The notes beneath the pieces are model-generated. The model was not told the DNA's origin and made no database searches. It was given only the letters and a program-made list of their open reading frames with translations. A stretch of DNA of 8,850 nucleotides from Acidobacteriota bacterium (GTDB lineage: Bacteria > Acidobacteriota > Terriglobia > Terriglobales > Acidobacteriaceae), in assembly GCA_021799945.1 (NCBI GenBank), contig JAJYZK010000108.1, positions 1-8,850 of the forward strand. Reading direction: 5' to 3'. Below, in pieces: positions 6,517 to 8,850 of this stretch (its first letter is position 1; each line of letters opens with the position of its first letter). Both the position numbers and the translations under genes were made by a program.

Positions 6517-6791
6517 CAGCGGTCTGCTGCGGCGCCCGCGCCCGTTGCGGAAGAGCGGACCGGCGCGTCCGCCGGATCGACCGGCAAATGACCGGCGCAT
6601 GACCGACCGCTCCACGATACATGCGATAACTGGCCCCCCCGACGGTCGCCACCTCGCTCGCCGGCAATCCTCCACCCTACCCGGCGAAAATGTCTCCGCT
6701 ACAGGTCCAGGACCTTTCCGTCGAGAGCTTGTCCGAAGGCCGGCAGCCCGGGCGCCCCGTCCGGACCATCAAGCGGCCCTCCCCAAGTCCG
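6517..6791. other. Non-coding gap between convergent genes
   Basis: These 275 bases separate the exporter operon from the convergent propeller-protein gene. I see no credible gene on either strand. There is no classical hairpin plus T-tract. A weak five-pair hairpin (GCAGC/GCTGC, 6516-6530) follows the operon, an 11-base palindrome GGTCCAGGACC lies at 6704-6714, GTCCGGAC at 6759-6766, and a run of seven C at 6634-6640. The cluster of GACCGGC copies is listed separately. Termination may be Rho-dependent. Confidence 0.5.
6558..6607 (+). repeat. Spaced GACCGGC repeats
   Basis: GACCGGC occurs at 6558-6564, 6579-6585 and 6590-6596, with a one-mismatch copy GACCGAC at 6601-6607. Start-to-start distances are 21, 11 and 11 bases, close to whole turns of the DNA helix. 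The last three units form an imperfect 11-base tandem array. The motif is GC-rich and short, so part of this could be chance. Confidence 0.45.
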
Positions 6792-8850
6792 TTAACTGGT
6801 CTGGCGGGGTTTCACGGCGAGAAAGACCGGAGGCGTCGGTTTGCCGTTGATATCCGTCAGGCCGGGATTGAGAGTTTTGATTTCCGTCAGGGATTGGGTG
6901 CTGATGATATGCAGCAGGTTGTCTCCCGAGGTGCCGACGTAAAACAGCGTATTGTCGGGAGAAAAAATGCCGGTGACGGGAGCAGTCGCGCTGCCGGAAA
7001 GGATCACGCTGCTCAGCGCGCCCGCATTTCCGGGGACGGAGGATGGCTGGTAGACAGGCAACAGCGCCCCTCCCTTGGGCGCGGTTGCGGCATTGGTGGA
7101 ATAGGTGATGAAGGCCTCCTGCAGCGCCGTGGAGGTGATGACCTGATCGATCAGGGAGGGGTTGTAGGCAGCCAGAGAAATCTGATTGGAGCTGAGCGTC
7201 GGATTGAATGTGAAGCCGGTGGTGAGCCCGGCGTTTGTGGGACAGGCGCCGGTCGGGACGTTGACCGAGATGTCGGTGAGTTCCGGCGGATTGGTGGAGG
7301 CGGCGACGATGTGCTCGCCGTTCGCGGTGGAGGCCATGTGGTCGGTAATGTTCGAGATCGTGCCGGCGATGGGGTAATTGACGATGGTCGTCGGGGTGAC
7401 CTCCGGGCACTGGCCGTAGGCGGAGGTTTGCGAGCCGGTGAGGAAGACCGCGGAGCTGGGAACGGTGACGGCAAGATCGGGAGCGCAGAAGGTGTTAAAG
7501 GAGTTGTTGGGATTCTGCGGAGTATCGGGCGGATAGACGTTTCCGTCATTCGGGTAGCTGCTGGAGTTGGTTGCCGGGCAGGTCACGGAGTTCCCCGTGC
7601 CTTGGCCGGAAGGCAGGGGTTCGACGGACCATCCGGTAAAGGTATTGTGAATGTAAAGGACGCCCTGTCCGACAATGTAGACAGTCTGCCCGTCCGGGGT
7701 AAAGGCGGCATGTTGTCCGATCCCATGAAAGCTGCTGTAGATGCCCGAGGAGCTGGATGCGGAGGTTGTGCTGGTCCCCGTTCCCGTGGTGGGCGAGTAG
7801 AGATAAAAGAGTCCTCGCTCCTGGTCATTCACCAGAACGGCTGCATTGTTCGGCGCCACCGCCAGAACTACCCCGGGAACGGTGGGAATCTGGGCGGTGA
7901 GGGTATTGGTGACGGCGCTGTAAACCATCAGCTCGTAGTAACTGCCGAAATAGAGGAAGCTGCCGGTCGAATCCTCCATCATCGAATTGGGCTGGTAGGG
8001 CAGCTTGACCTGGTTGCCCACCGTCCCGGTGGAGTAGTCGATGGGGACGAAATAGGGAGAGTTCGGGCTCGCCACCCAGATGTAGGTGCTGTCCTGCCCG
8101 GGAGAGTTGAGGACGGTGAAGTTGCTCATGATCGGCGTCCCGGTTCCCAGCACGCCGCGAACGTTGATGGGGGCGGGGTTGCAGGTGGGCGGCTGGCAGA
8201 CCGCGGTGATGTAGGAGGTCGCCGGGAATAGCGAGGTGACGGAACCGGCTGAATTCACAGCGATGTTGGTGGGGTTTGTGGAGACATAGCTCAGGGGCAG
8301 GCCGGTGATGACATGGTTGTTGACGTCGGTGACCACGGCGGAGAGCGCCTGCGGCGTATTCGGCGTCACGGTTCCGGTGGTGGTTCCGGTGGTGCCCACG
8401 GTGAGCGCGATGCTCTTGGGCGGGCAGGTGTAGAAGTAGCCCGCTCCGCTGCCGGTGGTGGAAACGTTGCCGGAAATCACCGTCGCGCCCGGATCCTGCG
8501 CCGTCGCTACCCCGTTCTGGTCAATCGTGACGACGGAGGAGTTGGATGGGGTGTAGTTGATGTGCCCGATCACGTTGTTGCAGTCCGTGGCTCCGTAGCC
8601 GTTGACCAGAGGAGGAGTTAGGCTTGGTCCGCAAATCTGGACCGGCTGTCCCACGGGAATCGCCGGAACGGCGGGATTCGCCGGGTTGGGCGGGCTGGGG
8701 CACTGGCCCGTCAATCCGGTTGACGAGCAATACGCAGTCGCATCCAGTTGCTTGGTCTGACCCTGCGAGATACAGGCGGGTTGCCCTGAGGACGCGGTGG
8801 GGCCCTGAACCGTGAGGCTGCTGATGGGGGGGTAAGAGTAGACCGCGACC
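6792..8850 (-). CDS. Secreted-type protein with Ig-like domains and a YVTN-like beta-propeller, 5' end outside window
   Basis: The frame ends at TAA 6794-6792 and is open to the right edge, giving 685 visible codons with no visible start. Residue numbers here count from the first visible codon. About 20-150 is a cysteine-rich Ig-like stretch with a Big2-like pattern (NSSVVTIDQNGVATAQDPGATVI). About 160-235 is a second Ig-like domain (PQALSAVVTDVNNHVITGLPLSYVS split over strands, NPTNIAVNSAGSVTS). From about 253 to the end are propeller-blade-like repeats: DSTGSFLYFGS, FTPDGQTVYIV, TANGEHIVAA and FSPDNTLFYVGTSGDNLLHI. At least twelve cysteines and the Thr/Ser/Asn/Pro-rich composition suggest an exported, disulfide-bonded protein; the signal peptide would lie to the right of the window. 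The role is unknown; adhesion or cell-surface binding is a guess. Proteins of this build are common in Acidobacteria. Confidence 0.85.
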   Translation of the reverse strand, partial: VAVYSYPPISSLTVQGPTASSGQPACISQGQTKQLDATAYCSSTGLTGQCPSPPNPANPAVPAIPVGQPVQICGPSLTPPLVNGYGATDCNNVIGHINYTPSNSSVVTIDQNGVATAQDPGATVISGNVSTTGSGAGYFYTCPPKSIALTVGTTGTTTGTVTPNTPQALSAVVTDVNNHVITGLPLSYVSTNPTNIAVNSAGSVTSLFPATSYITAVCQPPTCNPAPINVRGVLGTGTPIMSNFTVLNSPGQDSTYIWVASPNSPYFVPIDYSTGTVGNQVKLPYQPNSMMEDSTGSFLYFGSYYELMVYSAVTNTLTAQIPTVPGVVLAVAPNNAAVLVNDQERGLFYLYSPTTGTGTSTTSASSSSGIYSSFHGIGQHAAFTPDGQTVYIVGQGVLYIHNTFTGWSVEPLPSGQGTGNSVTCPATNSSSYPNDGNVYPPDTPQNPNNSFNTFCAPDLAVTVPSSAVFLTGSQTSAYGQCPEVTPTTIVNYPIAGTISNITDHMASTANGEHIVAASTNPPELTDISVNVPTGACPTNAGLTTGFTFNPTLSSNQISLAAYNPSLIDQVITSTALQEAFITYSTNAATAPKGGALLPVYQPSSVPGNAGALSSVILSGSATAPVTGIFSPDNTLFYVGTSGDNLLHIISTQSLTEIKTLNPGLTDINGKPTPPVFLAVKPRQTS
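8371..8394 (-). repeat. Perfect 12-bp tandem duplication in the Ig linker
   Basis: GTTCCGGTGGTG is present twice back to back on the plus strand. In the minus-strand protein it encodes Thr-Thr-Gly-Thr twice, in the linker between the two Ig-like domains. Unit gain or loss would keep the frame and only change linker length. Confidence 0.75.

Noticed and set aside
6516..6530. Hairpin GCAGC/GCTGC after the permease stop as an intrinsic terminator
   Set aside because: It has only five pairs and no T-tract follows.
4346..6675. Two long minus-strand frames opposite the ATPase and permease (4346-5368 and 5326-6675)
   Set aside because: They are His/Arg/Gln-rich shadows of strongly conserved ABC transporter genes.
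6690..8231. Plus-strand frame of 513 codons opposite the propeller protein
   Set aside because: It is Gly/Val/Arg/Asp-rich with no recognisable motif, and the opposite strand shows clear Ig-like and propeller patterns and is open over a longer distance.
8714..8714. TTG at 8714 as the start of the propeller protein
   Set aside because: The frame stays open to the window edge and the upstream residues continue the same Ig-like domain, so the true start lies outside.
1..8850. tRNA, rRNA, CRISPR, insertion sequence or prophage signals
   Set aside because: None seen: no transposase or integrase-like frame, no regularly spaced repeat-spacer array and no tRNA-like cloverleaf noticed by eye.

Overview
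The window is GC-rich, densely coded Gram-negative DNA. Three things suggest an acidobacterium (Terriglobia-like): a Tat-exported family 2 glycoside hydrolase, a HolB with a charged insertion, and a large secreted Ig-like/beta-propeller protein rich in Thr, Ser, Asn and Pro. That assignment is inference from protein style, as no rRNA or other phylogenetic marker is present.

Layout. (1) 1-1169, minus strand: the N-terminal 389 residues of a GH2 beta-galactosidase-type enzyme with a twin-arginine signal peptide; its 3' end lies beyond the left edge. (2) 1170-1354: a gap holding a good sigma70-type promoter, a short inverted repeat at the expected transcription start and a nine-base C run, all oriented towards the GH2 gene. 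(3) 1355-2470, minus: DNA polymerase III delta' subunit (holB). (4) 2471-2550: a divergent control region with an extended -10 element and an 18-bp operator-like palindrome. (5) 2551-6516, plus: a four-gene operon of TetR-family regulator, membrane fusion protein, ABC ATPase and ABC-2 permease, each junction being a 4-base ATGA overlap. (6) 6517-6791: a non-coding gap between converging genes. (7) 6792-8850, minus: a long secreted-type protein, open through the right edge, with Ig-like domains followed by a YVTN-like propeller.

How the genes work together. The four-gene operon resembles the Escherichia coli cecR-ybhG-ybhF-ybhS-ybhR locus but has only one permease, which would have to form a homodimer. 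The fusion protein carries an R-x3-L-x6-S motif at the tip of its helical hairpin, the signature for docking to TolC-type outer-membrane channels, yet no such channel is encoded here. The likely picture is a TetR-autoregulated tripartite exporter that borrows a channel encoded elsewhere. The GH2 enzyme, holB and the propeller protein look functionally unrelated to it.

I did not find a convincing wholly new system. The least expected sequence signal is a perfect 21-bp direct repeat, with one copy in the 5' part of holB and the other at the start of the TetR gene, bracketing the divergent promoter.
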